DNA from: Micromonospora echinospora
GTDB taxonomy: Bacteria > Actinomycetota > Actinomycetes > Mycobacteriales > Micromonosporaceae
DNA: 64,000 nucleotides
Assembly: GCF_900091495.1 (NCBI RefSeq)
Contig: NZ_LT607413.1
Location: 2,914,001-2,978,000 of the forward strand
Reading direction: 5' to 3'
Each line of letters begins with the position of its first letter. Position 1 is the stretch's first letter. A program made the translations under genes and the position numbers. This document shows, piece after piece, positions 41,457-51,143 of the stretch. A model generated the notes under the pieces. That model saw nothing but the letters and a program-made list of their open reading frames with translations. It did no database searches and was not told where the DNA came from.

Positions 41457-42710
41457 GTGACCCGGTCCGTGCCGGGGGCGGGGCTGCCCCGCGCCACCGT
41501 CGCGCCGCTGGCGTACCCGCACGGTGGCCTCGGCCGGCACCCGGCGCTGCCGCCCGGCGAGCGGTTGCGGGTCCTGCTGGTCGAGGACGACGAGGGAGAC
41601 GCGTTCCTCGTCGGGGAGCTGCTCGCCGAGACCAACTCGATGATCGACCTGCTGGTCGCCACGAGCCTGAGCGAGGCCCGGCAGCGGGTGGTCGGGGTCG
41701 ACTGCGTCCTGCTGGACCTCGGCCTGCCCGACGCCCAGGGGATCGACGGCCTGCGTCAGGTCCTCGACATGGCGGGCGGCGCGGCGGTCTGCGTGCTCAC
41801 CGGTCGCTCCGACGAGCACCTGGGCATCGTCGCGGTCGCCGAGGGCGCGCAGGACTACCTGGTCAAGGGCACCGTCGACGGCGTCCTGCTGACCCGCGCG
41901 CTGCGCTACGCCGTCGAGCGGAAGCGGGCCGACGAGAACGCCCGCCGGCTCCGCGAGGTCGAGCTGCGGCAGGCCGAGTCGGCTCGCCTGGAACGCGGCC
42001 TGCTGCCGACGCCGCTGCTGATGGAGCGCGACCGGATCGCGGTGCACACCTTCTACCGCCCGGGCCGGCACGCCGCCCTGATCGGCGGGGACTTCTACGA
42101 CGTGGTGCAGACCCGGCCGGGGCGGATCGACCTGATCGTCGGGGACGTCTGCGGACACGGCGTGGACGAGGCGGCGCTCGGTGTGGAACTGCGGGTGGCC
42201 TGGAGGGCCCTGATCCTCGCCGGGGTGCCCGACGACGAGGTGCTGCCCGCCCTGGAGCAGGTGCTGATGAGCGAACGCCGGCTCCAGGAGATCTTCGCGA
42301 CCGTCGCCACCACGCGGCTGGACCTGGACGCCAACCGGGCGACCGTACGGTTGGCGGGGCACCCGCCGCCACTGTTGATCGCCGGGGGTGAGGTCGCGCC
42401 GGTGCCCGCCCGGGGCGGCCTGCTCCTCGGTGTGCGCCCCCGTCGGCCCGTCGCCTTCGACCTGGAGTTTCCCACCGATGACTGGTCCCTGCTGATGTAC
42501 ACCGACGGCCTGATCGAGGGGCGCGTGGGCAACGGTGAGGAGCGACTCGACGTGCCGGGGCTGAGCGCCCTGGTCGGCGAGCCGGCCAGCCGGGCCGTGC
42601 CCCTGCCCGAGCTGCCGGGCTGGCTCGTCGGCCAGGCGGAGGATATCAACGGTGGCCCGCTCGCCGACGACGTGGCGATGCTGCTGGTCAGCCGGGGCGG
42701 TGGCCGGTGA
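41457..42710 (+). CDS. Response-regulator-linked PP2C (RsbU/SpoIIE-type) phosphatase
   Basis: 417 aa from this GTG. A receiver domain (LRVLLVEDDEGDAFLVGELL, phospho-Asp in VLLDLGLPD, Lys in DYLVKGT) is joined by a helical linker to a SpoIIE-type serine phosphatase (GGDFYDVV, VGDVCGHGVDEAALG, LRLAGHPPPLLI-type RLAGHPPPLLI, MYTDGLIEGR, ADDVAMLLV). It would dephosphorylate anti-sigma-factor antagonists under control of a kinase, probably the one encoded next. The only strong ribosome site (AGGAG, 41416-41420) lies six bases before an in-frame ATC at 41427, so translation may start there. The TGA overlaps the kinase GTG. Confidence 0.88.
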   Translation: MTRSVPGAGLPRATVAPLAYPHGGLGRHPALPPGERLRVLLVEDDEGDAFLVGELLAETNSMIDLLVATSLSEARQRVVGVDCVLLDLGLPDAQGIDGLRQVLDMAGGAAVCVLTGRSDEHLGIVAVAEGAQDYLVKGTVDGVLLTRALRYAVERKRADENARRLREVELRQAESARLERGLLPTPLLMERDRIAVHTFYRPGRHAALIGGDFYDVVQTRPGRIDLIVGDVCGHGVDEAALGVELRVAWRALILAGVPDDEVLPALEQVLMSERRLQEIFATVATTRLDLDANRATVRLAGHPPPLLIAGGEVAPVPARGGLLLGVRPRRPVAFDLEFPTDDWSLLMYTDGLIEGRVGNGEERLDVPGLSALVGEPASRAVPLPELPGWLVGQAEDINGGPLADDVAMLLVSRGGGR

Positions 42711-44491
42711 ACGCCGTCACGCGGGGGTGGACGCTGCGCCAGCGGGTGGTCACCCTGCTGACCGTGGTCGGCGTGCTGCTGGTCGGCCTGGCCGCCGCCG
42801 AGGCGGCGGTGGCCGCACGGAACCGGGCCCACACGGACGCGGTGCTGACCGAGACCGGTCCGCTGCGGGTCCAGGCGCAGGAACTGTTCAACGCGCTGCT
42901 CGACCAGGAGACCGCCGTCCGCGGGTACGCGGTCAGCGGCGACCGCCAGGATCTCCTGCCGTACGAGAGCGGCGTCGAACAGGAGCGGGATCGGATCGAG
43001 TCGATGGGCCGGCTCGCCGAGGACTACCCGGCGGTCCGGGGAGAGTTGGACGCCGTCCGCATCCAGGCGGAGCGGTGGCGGCAGGCAGTGGCCGTACCGG
43101 TGATCACGACGGTCGACCAGGACGGCACCCAGGCGGCCCAGAACCTGATCAACGACCGGACCCGGCAGGAGTTCGACCAGATCCGCAGCTCGATGTCGCG
43201 GCTGGAGGCGGAGATCCTCGCCGAACGCGAAGCCAACGAGCGGAACATCCGGCGGACCGGCAACCTGCTGGTCGTCCTGCTGATCATCGCGGCGCTGGTG
43301 GTGGTCGTGGCCGGCGCGGTCCTGCTGGTCTCGCTGGAGCGCATGGTCGTCCGGCCGCTCACCGGTCTGGCCGGTCAGGTGCGGGAGGTGGCCGAGGGCG
43401 ACTACCAGCACGAGATCAGCGGGTCCGGGCCACCGGAGTTCCAACAGCTCGCCGACGACGTCGAGGCGATGCGGCGCAAGATCGCCAAGGATCTCGCCGA
43501 GGTGCGGGAGGCCCGGGAGCGGATCGAGTGGGTCAACACGCAGCTGCAGAAGCAGGCTGAGGAGTTGGTCCGGTCCAATCGTGACCTGGAGCAGTTCGCG
43601 TACGTGGCTTCGCACGACCTTCAGGAGCCGTTGCGTAAGGTGGCGAGTTTCTGTCAGTTGCTCCAGCGTCGTTACGCGGGGCAGCTCGACGAGCGTGCCG
43701 ACCAGTACATCGGGTTCGCGGTGGACGGGGCGCAGCGGATGCAGCGTCTGATCAACGATCTGTTGGCGTTCTCCCGGATCGGTCGTCTGACGACGGGTTT
43801 CACGGAGGTGGACCTGGATCGGGTGATGGCGGAGGTGGCGGGGCAGACGGAGGTCGCCCGGCAGCAGGCCGGTGCCGAGTTGACCTGGTCGGAGTTGCCG
43901 ACCATCCGGGGTGAGGAGCCGTTGCTGACCAACCTGCTGGCGAACCTGGTCAGCAACTCGGTGAAGTTCCGTCGGCCGGACGTGCCGCCGAGGGTGCATG
44001 TGTCGGCGCGTCTGGTGGACGGCGAGTGGGAGATCACCTGCCGGGACAACGGTATCGGGATCGAACCGGAGTTCGCGGACAAGATCTTCGTGATCTTCCA
44101 GCGGTTGCACTCCAAGGACGCCTACCCGGGGACGGGCATCGGCCTGGCGATCGTCAAGAAGATCGTCGAGTACCACGGCGGTCGGGTCTGGGTCGACACC
44201 GACACCGAGGAGGGCACGGCTATCCGGTTCACCCTCCCGGCGTTGCCCGAGGACGTCGAGGCCGCCCGGGCGGCGGCCGACGAGCGGGACGGCGACGCCG
44301 ACGCGACCGGGGACGACGCGCCGGCCGGAAGCACCGACGCGGAGCCGGGCGCGGAACGTGCCCGGCCCGCCGACATCGACGAAACGGCAACGACCGGGCC
44401 GACCGACGACACCCTTCGGGACGCTGACGACCAGCGTCCGGACCAGGCGACGAGCGGCAGGACGGCTGGCACGAAGGAGACAGTGCGATGA
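42707..44491 (+). CDS. CHASE3-HAMP sensor histidine kinase
   Basis: 594 aa. Two membrane segments (about 13-33 and 186-209) bracket an extracytoplasmic CHASE3 helical domain ([22 protein letters not shown]). A HAMP segment, a coiled-coil and a HisKA domain with phospho-His H303 ([17 protein letters not shown]) follow, then the ATPase domain ([45 protein letters not shown]). The C-terminal 85 residues are an acidic, Ala/Asp-rich tail. The kinase core resembles phytochrome-type kinases. Codon choice changes from about 43560 to 44180. GTG start overlaps the phosphatase stop; the stop overlaps the next ATG. Confidence 0.92.
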   Translation: MNAVTRGWTLRQRVVTLLTVVGVLLVGLAAAEAAVAARNRAHTDAVLTETGPLRVQAQELFNALLDQETAVRGYAVSGDRQDLLPYESGVEQERDRIESMGRLAEDYPAVRGELDAVRIQAERWRQAVAVPVITTVDQDGTQAAQNLINDRTRQEFDQIRSSMSRLEAEILAEREANERNIRRTGNLLVVLLIIAALVVVVAGAVLLVSLERMVVRPLTGLAGQVREVAEGDYQHEISGSGPPEFQQLADDVEAMRRKIAKDLAEVREARERIEWVNTQLQKQAEELVRSNRDLEQFAYVASHDLQEPLRKVASFCQLLQRRYAGQLDERADQYIGFAVDGAQRMQRLINDLLAFSRIGRLTTGFTEVDLDRVMAEVAGQTEVARQQAGAELTWSELPTIRGEEPLLTNLLANLVSNSVKFRRPDVPPRVHVSARLVDGEWEITCRDNGIGIEPEFADKIFVIFQRLHSKDAYPGTGIGLAIVKKIVEYHGGRVWVDTDTEEGTAIRFTLPALPEDVEAARAAADERDGDADATGDDAPAGSTDAEPGAERARPADIDETATTGPTDDTLRDADDQRPDQATSGRTAGTKETVR

Positions 44492-44940
44492 CCGCTCCGG
44501 CGGACGGCAGAAGCCCGATCGAGGTCCTTCTCGTCGAGGACGACCCGGGCGACGTGTTGATGACCCAGGAGGCGTTCGAGGAGCACAAGCTCCGCAACCG
44601 GCTGACCGTCGTCTCCGACGGCGCCGAGGCGCTCGCCTACCTGCGGCGCGAGGGCCAGTACGCCGACGCGGTGACGCCGGACCTGATCCTGCTCGACCTC
44701 AACCTGCCCCGGCGCGACGGCCGGGAGGTGCTGGAGGAGATCAAGAGGGACGAGATGCTCTGCCGGATCCCGGTGGTGGTGCTCACCACCTCTCAGGCCG
44801 ACGAGGACATCCTCCGCAGCTACCAGCTGCACGCGAACGCGTACGTGACGAAGCCGGTCGACTTCGAGCGGTTCATCTCGGTGGTCCGGCAGATCGACGA
44901 GTTCTTCGTCAGCGTGGTCAAGTTGCCGCCGCGTGGTTGA
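44488..44940 (+). CDS. Single-domain response regulator (Rcp1-like)
   Basis: 150 aa receiver domain alone: [17 protein letters not shown] (acidic pair), [13 protein letters not shown] with phospho-acceptor D70, [12 protein letters not shown] and [13 protein letters not shown] (Lys). This is the Rcp1 type that pairs with phytochrome-like kinases. It overlaps the kinase stop by four bases and the next gene by eight. It likely carries phosphoryl flow from the kinase to an output protein or competes with the receiver of the phosphatase. Confidence 0.92.
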   Translation: MTAPADGRSPIEVLLVEDDPGDVLMTQEAFEEHKLRNRLTVVSDGAEALAYLRREGQYADAVTPDLILLDLNLPRRDGREVLEEIKRDEMLCRIPVVVLTTSQADEDILRSYQLHANAYVTKPVDFERFISVVRQIDEFFVSVVKLPPRG

Positions 44941-45745
44941 CGACACCCTGCTCGACGACGTCGGCGGCCTGCTGCGCAAGGCCGCCGAGCAGATCGTCGT
45001 GCCGCTGTTCCGCCGTCTCGACGACCACGAGATCACCGAGAAGGCCCCGGGCGACGTGGTCACCGTCGCCGACCAGCGGGCCGAGGAGATGATCTCCGAG
45101 GAGCTGCTCCGGTTGCGTCCCGGCTCGGTGGTGGTCGGCGAGGAGGCCGTCGCCGCCGACCCCGCGCTCCTGGCGCACCTGCGCGCAACGGGGGACGTCT
45201 GGCTGGTCGACCCGGTCGACGGCACCGCCAACTTCGCCTCCGGGCAGCGGCCGTTCGCCCTGATGGTGGCCCTGCTGACCGAGGGCGAACCGGCGGCGTC
45301 CTGGATCCTCGACCCGCTGGCCGACAACCTGGCCGTGGGCCGGGCCGGCGCGGGCGTACGTCTGGACGGCCGGACGGTCGACACGGCCGGTCGGGTGCCG
45401 CCCCTCGACGAGTTGCGTGGCGCGTCGATGAGCCACTACCTGCCACCGCCGATGCGGTCCCGGGCGACGGCCGGCGGCCGGCGGCTCGGCGAGGTCCTCC
45501 CCGGTCAGCACTGCGCCGGCCGGGAGTACCTCGACGTGCTCGCGGGCACGCAGCACTTCGTGCTCTTCTGGCGGACGTTCCCGTGGGACCACGTGCCGGG
45601 CGCGCTGCTGGTCCGGGAGGCCGGCGGGGTGGTCCGCCGGTTCGACGGCACCGACTATCACCCGGCCGTCGACGACCACGGGCTGCTGGTGGCCGCGAAC
45701 GAGCAGATCTGGGACGCGGTGCACGCCGCCCTGCTCGCCGACTGA
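44933..45745 (+). CDS. Inositol-monophosphatase-family phosphatase
   Basis: 270 aa. FIG superfamily motifs: VVGEEAV (metal Glu), [22 protein letters not shown] (metal Asp pair), [14 protein letters not shown] in the middle and [21 protein letters not shown] (the third metal Asp) near the end. It hydrolyses a sugar or inositol monophosphate, Mg-dependently; the substrate could also be histidinol phosphate. GTG at 44933 lies eight bases inside the response-regulator gene, so it belongs to the signalling operon, which is not an obvious metabolic context. The stop codon lies inside a tandem duplication. Confidence 0.88.
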   Translation: MVDDTLLDDVGGLLRKAAEQIVVPLFRRLDDHEITEKAPGDVVTVADQRAEEMISEELLRLRPGSVVVGEEAVAADPALLAHLRATGDVWLVDPVDGTANFASGQRPFALMVALLTEGEPAASWILDPLADNLAVGRAGAGVRLDGRTVDTAGRVPPLDELRGASMSHYLPPPMRSRATAGGRRLGEVLPGQHCAGREYLDVLAGTQHFVLFWRTFPWDHVPGALLVREAGGVVRRFDGTDYHPAVDDHGLLVAANEQIWDAVHAALLAD

Positions 45746-45834
45746 GACACCCCCGACGGGCCGGCCGTCCGGGTAGTCACGGGCTCGGACTGAGACACCC
45801 CGACGGGCCGGCTGTCCGAGCCGTCACCGGCTCG
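45740..45834. repeat. Tandem duplication spanning a stop codon
   Basis: Two imperfect copies (45740-45787 and 45788-45834) of a 47-48-base unit beginning GACTGAGACACC; the first contains the TGA of the inositol-phosphatase gene. Confidence 0.85.
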
Positions 45835-45835
45835 G
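45816..45835 (+). terminator. Terminator hairpin after the signalling operon
   Basis: CCGAGCCG-TCAC-CGGCTCGG: 8-bp stem with a 4-base loop, 71 bases past the inositol-phosphatase stop, within the second duplicate; in the first duplicate the left arm is degraded. Confidence 0.65.
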
Positions 45836-45931
45836 ACGGCGGCCGGCGGTCCGGTATTGTGACCGGCGGTCCACGCCGAGGACGCGCCCGGGGCCGGGCC
45901 GCGTCCCGGCTGACGAGAGGACATCGCTTTC

Positions 45932-46945
45932 GTGCGCAGGACGGCTCTCCACCGGTGTCGCGGCCTCCGGCCGCTGGTCGCACTGCTCGCCGTGGTGGCG
46001 CTCGTGCTCGGCGGGGCCGCCCCCGCGCACGCCGAGCCGGCCGAGGGCGGCACCAAGGCGCTTCGGGACGCCTTGGAGGCCAGTGCCAAGGGCCACATCG
46101 AGGCCACCGCCAAGCTGGAGAACTCCAAGAAGCGGCAGGAGCAGCTCACCACCGAGCTGAAGAACATCGAGACCCGACTGGTCGGACTGACCGCCCAGGT
46201 GACCAAGGTGGCCGTCCAGTCGTACAAGCAGGGGCGGCTGACCGCCACCGGGCTGCTGTTGCAGAGCAGCGCGCCGGAGACGTTCCTCCAGCGGGCCGCC
46301 GAACTGGACGTGATGGCCCAGCGGGACGCCCAGCGACTGCGGGCGCTCGCCGACGAACGCGGCCGTGCCGACCGGGCCAAGCTGGCCATCGACGCCGAGG
46401 TCCGCGAGCAGATCAAGCAGGTCAACCAGTTGGCCAAGAAGAAGCGGGAGGCCGAACGGGCGCTCGCCGCGGTCAGCTCCGGCCCCAGTAGCGGCTTCGG
46501 CAGCGGTGGGTCCGCCACCGCCCGGCCGGCGCCGCGCAATCCGGATGGTTCCTGGCCGTCGGAGTCCTGCTCGGTGAACGACCCGACCACCTCGGGCTGC
46601 ATCACCGCGCGCACCCTCAACGCCCTCCAGCAGGCCCAGGCGGCCGGCTACCGGCGACACGTCTCCTGCTTCCGCAGCGGCGGGTCGGGCGAACACCCCA
46701 AGGGGCGGGCGTGCGACTTCTCCGCCGCCACCAACGGCTTCAAGGACGAGACGGCCACCGGCGGCGACAAGGACTACGGTGACCGGCTCGCCGCCTGGTA
46801 CGTCCGCAACGCCAGCCGCCTCGGCGTGCTCTACGTGATCTGGTACCGGCAGATCTGGCATCCGGGCACCGGCTGGCAGGCGTACGGCGGCCGGGGCAGC
46901 CCCGCTGCCGACCACACGAACCACGTTCATCTCTCCATGTACTGA
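45932..46945 (+). CDS. Secreted coiled-coil protein with C-terminal ARB_07466-like domain
   Basis: 337 aa. A signal peptide (to about APAHA, residue 34) is followed by a long coiled coil (about 38-165, rich in K/E/Q with RIPA/CwlO-like heptads), a Ser/Gly/Pro linker and a C-terminal domain (about 205-337) with two Cys pairs and the ending GRACDFSAATN...WHPGTGWQAYGGRG...DHTNHVHLSMY. The HxH-like end and RACDFS motif match secreted domains near cell-wall hydrolases; the coiled coil resembles that of NlpC/P60 RipA-type or FtsEX-linked hydrolases. Peptidoglycan-related function is inferred. GTG start after GAGAGG. Confidence 0.8.
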   Translation: MRRTALHRCRGLRPLVALLAVVALVLGGAAPAHAEPAEGGTKALRDALEASAKGHIEATAKLENSKKRQEQLTTELKNIETRLVGLTAQVTKVAVQSYKQGRLTATGLLLQSSAPETFLQRAAELDVMAQRDAQRLRALADERGRADRAKLAIDAEVREQIKQVNQLAKKKREAERALAAVSSGPSSGFGSGGSATARPAPRNPDGSWPSESCSVNDPTTSGCITARTLNALQQAQAAGYRRHVSCFRSGGSGEHPKGRACDFSAATNGFKDETATGGDKDYGDRLAAWYVRNASRLGVLYVIWYRQIWHPGTGWQAYGGRGSPAADHTNHVHLSMY

Positions 46946-46981
46946 CCGTCCCTACCAGGAACGCTGCGTACCATCGCAGCG

Positions 46982-48535
46982 GTGAGCTCCCCGAAGTCCC
47001 CCGTCGACGTCGACGTCACCCCGTCCGCGCCGGCCCCGGTTCGGGCGCTGCCCACCGGTCTCGCCGCGTTCCTGGTCTTTTTCTCCAGCGGGGCCGTGCT
47101 GGTCTTGGAGACCGTGGCCCTGCGTCTGGTCGGCCCGTACGTCGGGGTCACCCTCCAGGTCACCAGTTCAGTGATCGGGATCGCGCTGGCCGCCATCGCG
47201 TACGGGGCGTGGACCGGCGGCTGGCTCGCCGACCGGCGGGACCCGCGCCCCCTGCTCGCCCCGGCGCTGGTGCTGGCCGGCATCGCCACCGCGGTCACCC
47301 TGCCCGTGGTCCGGTACGCCGGTGAGGTGCTGCGCGGCAGTGCGGCGAGCGCGATCCTGCTGCTCGTCGCGGCGGCCGTCTTCGTGCCGGCGGCACTGCT
47401 GTCGGCGGTCACCCCGCTGGTGGTGAAACTCCAGCTCGCCGACCTGCGCCGAACCGGGCAGGTGGTCGGTCGGCTCTCCGGCATCGGCACCCTCGGCGGC
47501 ATCACCGCCACCCTCGCCACCGGATTCGTCCTGGTGGCGGCCCTGCCCAGCTCGGTCATCATGCTGGGGCTGGCGGTGGCGCTCGGGGTGAGCGGGATAG
47601 CCCTCGGGGTCTACCTGTACCGGCAGGACCGCACCGGGCTGCCCGGTCCGGCCCGCGCCCGCGCCGCCTTGGCGGTGCTCGGGCTGGCCGGAGCGGGCCT
47701 GGCCGCCGTCGCGCCGGACCCGTGCGACATGGAAACCGCATACCACTGCGCGTCAGTGGAGGTGGACGGCAGCCGGCCGACCGGCCGGACGCTGCTGCTG
47801 AACTCCGCCCAGCACTCGTACGTCGACCTGGCCGACCCGACGTACCTGAAGTTCGAGTACACCCAGTGGATCGGGGCGGTCGCCGACGTGGCGGCCCCGG
47901 CCGGGCAGCGGATGGACGCGCTGCACGTCGGCGGTGGCGGCTTCACCATGCCCCGCTACCTCGCCGCCACCCGCCCCGGCAGCGACAACCTGGTCTTCGA
48001 GATCGACGGGGGACTGGTCGACCTCGGCCGGTCGGACCTGGGCCTGCGCACCGGACCGGACATGCGGGCCGAGGTCGGCGACGCCCGGATGCTGGTCGCC
48101 GGGGAGCCCGCCGCCAGTCGGGACCTCGTGGTGGGAGACGCCTTCGGACACCTGGTGGTGCCGTGGCACCTGGCGACCCGGGAGATGGCCGCCGAGATCC
48201 GCCGGGTGCTCCGTCCCGGCGGGATCTACGTGCAGAACGTCATCGACTACCCGCCGCTGCGGTTCATCCGTGCCGAGGTGGCCACCGTGGCCGCCGAGTT
48301 CCGGCACGTGGCCCTGGTCGCCCCGCCGGCCGCGCTGCGCGGCGAGTACGGGTCCAACTTCCTCATCGTCGCCTCGGACCAGCCACTGCCGCTGGCCGCC
48401 ACCGAGGAACGGCTCGCCACGCTCGACGAGCCGACCCGGCTGCTGTCCGGTGCCGACCTGACCGCGTTCGTCGATGACGCGCTGGTGCTGACTGACGACT
48501 ACGCCCCGGTCGACCAGCTTCTCGCCACCGCCTGA
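46982..48535 (+). CDS. Membrane-fused spermidine-synthase-like protein
   Basis: 517 aa. Residues about 25-250 form seven to eight membrane segments (LAAFLVFFSSGAVLVLETVALRLVGPYVG..., LLSAVTPLVVKL), and about 285-500 form a spermidine-synthase-type Rossmann domain: LHVGGGGFTMPRYLA, VFEIDGGLVDLGR, EVGDARMLV, DLVVGDAFGHLVVPWHLATREM and LRPGGIYVQNVI. The Asp of the polyamine synthase DxxD pair is not fully kept (VVGDAFG), so true aminopropyl transfer is uncertain. Such fusions are widespread and poorly understood. GTG start at 46982. Confidence 0.88.
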   Translation: MSSPKSPVDVDVTPSAPAPVRALPTGLAAFLVFFSSGAVLVLETVALRLVGPYVGVTLQVTSSVIGIALAAIAYGAWTGGWLADRRDPRPLLAPALVLAGIATAVTLPVVRYAGEVLRGSAASAILLLVAAAVFVPAALLSAVTPLVVKLQLADLRRTGQVVGRLSGIGTLGGITATLATGFVLVAALPSSVIMLGLAVALGVSGIALGVYLYRQDRTGLPGPARARAALAVLGLAGAGLAAVAPDPCDMETAYHCASVEVDGSRPTGRTLLLNSAQHSYVDLADPTYLKFEYTQWIGAVADVAAPAGQRMDALHVGGGGFTMPRYLAATRPGSDNLVFEIDGGLVDLGRSDLGLRTGPDMRAEVGDARMLVAGEPAASRDLVVGDAFGHLVVPWHLATREMAAEIRRVLRPGGIYVQNVIDYPPLRFIRAEVATVAAEFRHVALVAPPAALRGEYGSNFLIVASDQPLPLAATEERLATLDEPTRLLSGADLTAFVDDALVLTDDYAPVDQLLATA

Positions 48536-48641
48536 ACACGGCGTCCCGGCGGGGCCTCCGCACCGCCCGATCGGTGGCGATGCTGACCGATTTTGTCGTG
48601 GTCGGTGTAACTATCCGGTCGGTCGGGCAACACCTGTTGCC

Positions 48642-50423
48642 ATGGGCGATGGGGTCGGCAAGGGCGCGCAACTTCTCGGTGACCGGTACCGGCTGATCGA
48701 ACAGGTCGGTGCGGGCGGCATGTCCGTGGTCTGGCGTGGATACGACGAGGTGCTCGGCCGTCAGGTGGCGGTCAAGGTGCTCGCCTCGCGGCTGGCCAGT
48801 GACCGGGCCTTCCGGCACCGGATCCGCGCCGAGGCGCAGGCCGCCGCCCGACTGCTCCACCCGCACATCACCAACGTCTACGACTACGGCGAGTCGGAGC
48901 AGGTCGGGCTGACCGTCCCGTACGTGGTCATGGAGCTGGTCGACGGTCCGCCGCTGACCGCCCGGCTCGGCCGGGACCGGCAACTGCCCTGGCGGGAGGC
49001 GGTGACCATCGCCGCCGAGACGTCCGCCGCCCTCTCCGCCGCACACGCCCGGGGCGTGGTGCACCGGGACGTCACCCCGGGGAACGTGATGCTCACCCCG
49101 ACCGGCGTGAAGGTCGTCGACTTCGGCATCTCCGCCCTGGTCGGGGAGAGCGAGAAGGGGCCGGACGGCGCGCTGCTCGGCACCCCGGCGTACGTCGCTC
49201 CGGAACGGCTCGACGGTGGCTCGGTCTCCCCGGCCACCGACGTGTACGCGGTCGGGCTGCTGCTCTACCGGATGCTGACCGGGCGGCTCCCCTGGCAGGC
49301 GAGCACCACCACCCAGATGCTCCGCGCCCACGTGCAGGCCGACCCCGCGCCGATGCCAGCGGTGCCCGGCCTGCCCGGGGACGTGGTCGAGCTGGTGGAC
49401 CGCTGCCTGGCAAAGCGCCCCGAGGACCGACCGACCAGCGTCGAGTTGGCCCGTACCCTCGCCGAGGCGGCCGGGGTGGCCGCCGCCCTGCCGGTGTCGC
49501 CGGCCGGCCCGTCGGACGCGGCGCTGCTGGCCGCCGCGAACACCACGATCCTGCCCTGGTCGGCGGCGACCGACGCGCTGCCGCTGTCGGTCAGCCGGTC
49601 GCGGCGCGCGAAGGGCCGGCGACGGCGGCAGGCGCAGGCGGGCGCGGTGGCGGCCGGCCTGCTCGCGGTGACCGGCGTGGTGTGGGGGATGAGCGCGCAA
49701 CAGCCGGCCAGCGGCGACCAGGTGAGCCCGGACGAGGCCCGGATGGGGCTGGACCGGCCGGCGCCCTGCACGGTCGACTACGCGTTGCGCCGCGACGACG
49801 GTCGCACGTTCACCGCCGACGTGACCCTGACCAACACCGGTAAGACGGAGCTGCGGGACTGGACGATGCGCTTCACCCTGCCGGGCGACCAGACGGTCAG
49901 CGGCCCGAACCCGGCGATGGTCCGGCAGCAGGGGCGGACGGTCGAGGTCCTCCCGGCCGCCGGGCAGGCCGCGCTGGCGCCCGGTGCCGCCGAGAAGATC
50001 GCCCTGACCGGCCGGTACGCCGGGTCGAACCCGCTGCCGGTCCGGTTCGAACTCGGTACCGAGACCTGCGAGGTCCGGGTCGCCGGGGTGGCCGGCAGCT
50101 CGCCCACGCCCATCCCGACGGTCGCCTCGGGCGGTGGCGCGACGCGGACCGGCGGCTCCACGACCACGTCCGGCACGAACACCCGCACGAGGGACTCGGA
50201 CGACGACGGGAACGACAAGGGCAAGAGCAAAGGCAAGGACAAGGACAAGGACGGTGAGGGAAAAAAAGACGAAAGCCCGGAGCCCACGCCCCCGGTGACG
50301 GAACCGGCCCCGGATCCGGAGCCAACTCCGGACGTGACCCCAAGTCCCGATGACACCGGCGGGAACGACGGCGACGACGGGGACGATGGGGGCGACGACG
50401 GCGAGGACCCGGCCGAGGGGTGA
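48642..50423 (+). CDS. Receptor Ser/Thr kinase with extracellular CBM2-like domain
   Basis: 593 aa. The kinase domain (about 15-280) has GAGGMSVV, K45 in VAVKVL, HRDVTPGN (D143, N148; T145 replaces the usual Lys) and DFG (D160). One membrane segment (333-351) follows a basic stretch (RRAKGRRRR). Outside, residues about 376-480 look like a family-2 carbohydrate-binding module: C376 and C476 as the disulfide, DVTLTNTGKTELRDWTMRFTLPGDQTVSG, ALAPGAAEKIALTGRYAG. An extremely acidic low-complexity tail follows. The kinase may sense polysaccharide or cell wall. ATG at 48642. Confidence 0.88.
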   Translation: MGDGVGKGAQLLGDRYRLIEQVGAGGMSVVWRGYDEVLGRQVAVKVLASRLASDRAFRHRIRAEAQAAARLLHPHITNVYDYGESEQVGLTVPYVVMELVDGPPLTARLGRDRQLPWREAVTIAAETSAALSAAHARGVVHRDVTPGNVMLTPTGVKVVDFGISALVGESEKGPDGALLGTPAYVAPERLDGGSVSPATDVYAVGLLLYRMLTGRLPWQASTTTQMLRAHVQADPAPMPAVPGLPGDVVELVDRCLAKRPEDRPTSVELARTLAEAAGVAAALPVSPAGPSDAALLAAANTTILPWSAATDALPLSVSRSRRAKGRRRRQAQAGAVAAGLLAVTGVVWGMSAQQPASGDQVSPDEARMGLDRPAPCTVDYALRRDDGRTFTADVTLTNTGKTELRDWTMRFTLPGDQTVSGPNPAMVRQQGRTVEVLPAAGQAALAPGAAEKIALTGRYAGSNPLPVRFELGTETCEVRVAGVAGSSPTPIPTVASGGGATRTGGSTTTSGTNTRTRDSDDDGNDKGKSKGKDKDKDGEGKKDESPEPTPPVTEPAPDPEPTPDVTPSPDDTGGNDGDDGDDGGDDGEDPAEG

Positions 50424-50465
50424 GGTCCGTCCCTCGCCGGTGACCACGCGCTCCCGCGACGGGTC

Positions 50466-51143
50466 TCAGGTCAGCCCGGCGAACCGTTGCACCTGGTCGA
50501 TGCCGCCTTCCACGATCAGCAGGGAGCCCTCGGGGAGCACCGTCTCCGCCACGGCGTACTCGTACGGTCTGCCGGGCAGCTTCGCCCCGACCACCATGAC
50601 GCCGTAGCGGGCGGCCGGCGCCACCTCGGCCAGCGTGCGGCCGACCAGGGGCGGTGGCACCCGGACCTTGGCGATGGCGAAGTCGTCGCCGAACCCGATG
50701 AAGTCGAGCATGTTGCTGACGATCAGATGGGCGACCCGCTCCCCGGTCTCCGCCTCCGGGAAGACCACGTGCTGCGCGCCGATCGCGGAGAGGATCCGGG
50801 CGTGCTTCCGGGAGGTGGCGCGGGCCCAGATCGCCGACTCGCCGACCTCGATGAGCGCGAGGACGGTAAGGATGCTCGCCTCCACCGCCGCGCCGATACA
50901 CACCACCACCCGCTTGAAGTCGGCGACGCCGAGTTGGCGTAGCGCCGTCTCGTCGGTCGCGTCGGCCTGCACCACCCGGTCCAGCCGGGACGACCACCGC
51001 TGCACCGTCTGGAGATCCCGGTCGATGGCGAGCACCTCGTGGCCGAGCCGGGTGAGGGTCACGGCCAGGTAGGTGCCGAACCGGCCCAGCCCGATCACCA
51101 CGACGCCGTGGCTGTCTCCGCCGGGGTTACGTCTAGCCGACAA
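50466..51143 (-). CDS. TrkA/KtrA-type potassium-channel regulatory subunit
   Basis: 225 aa RCK protein. The N-domain has VVVIGLGRFGTYLAVTL, a nucleotide-binding Rossmann loop, then IDRDL and ADATDETAL; a TrkA_C domain occupies about 140-220. It gates the partner membrane subunit encoded upstream. The start is a TTG at 51143 with GGAGG eight bases ahead, overlapping the trkH-like gene's end by 11 bases, so the subunits are translationally coupled. No ATG is available near the conserved start. Confidence 0.92.
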   Translation of the reverse strand: MSARRNPGGDSHGVVVIGLGRFGTYLAVTLTRLGHEVLAIDRDLQTVQRWSSRLDRVVQADATDETALRQLGVADFKRVVVCIGAAVEASILTVLALIEVGESAIWARATSRKHARILSAIGAQHVVFPEAETGERVAHLIVSNMLDFIGFGDDFAIAKVRVPPPLVGRTLAEVAPAARYGVMVVGAKLPGRPYEYAVAETVLPEGSLLIVEGGIDQVQRFAGLT

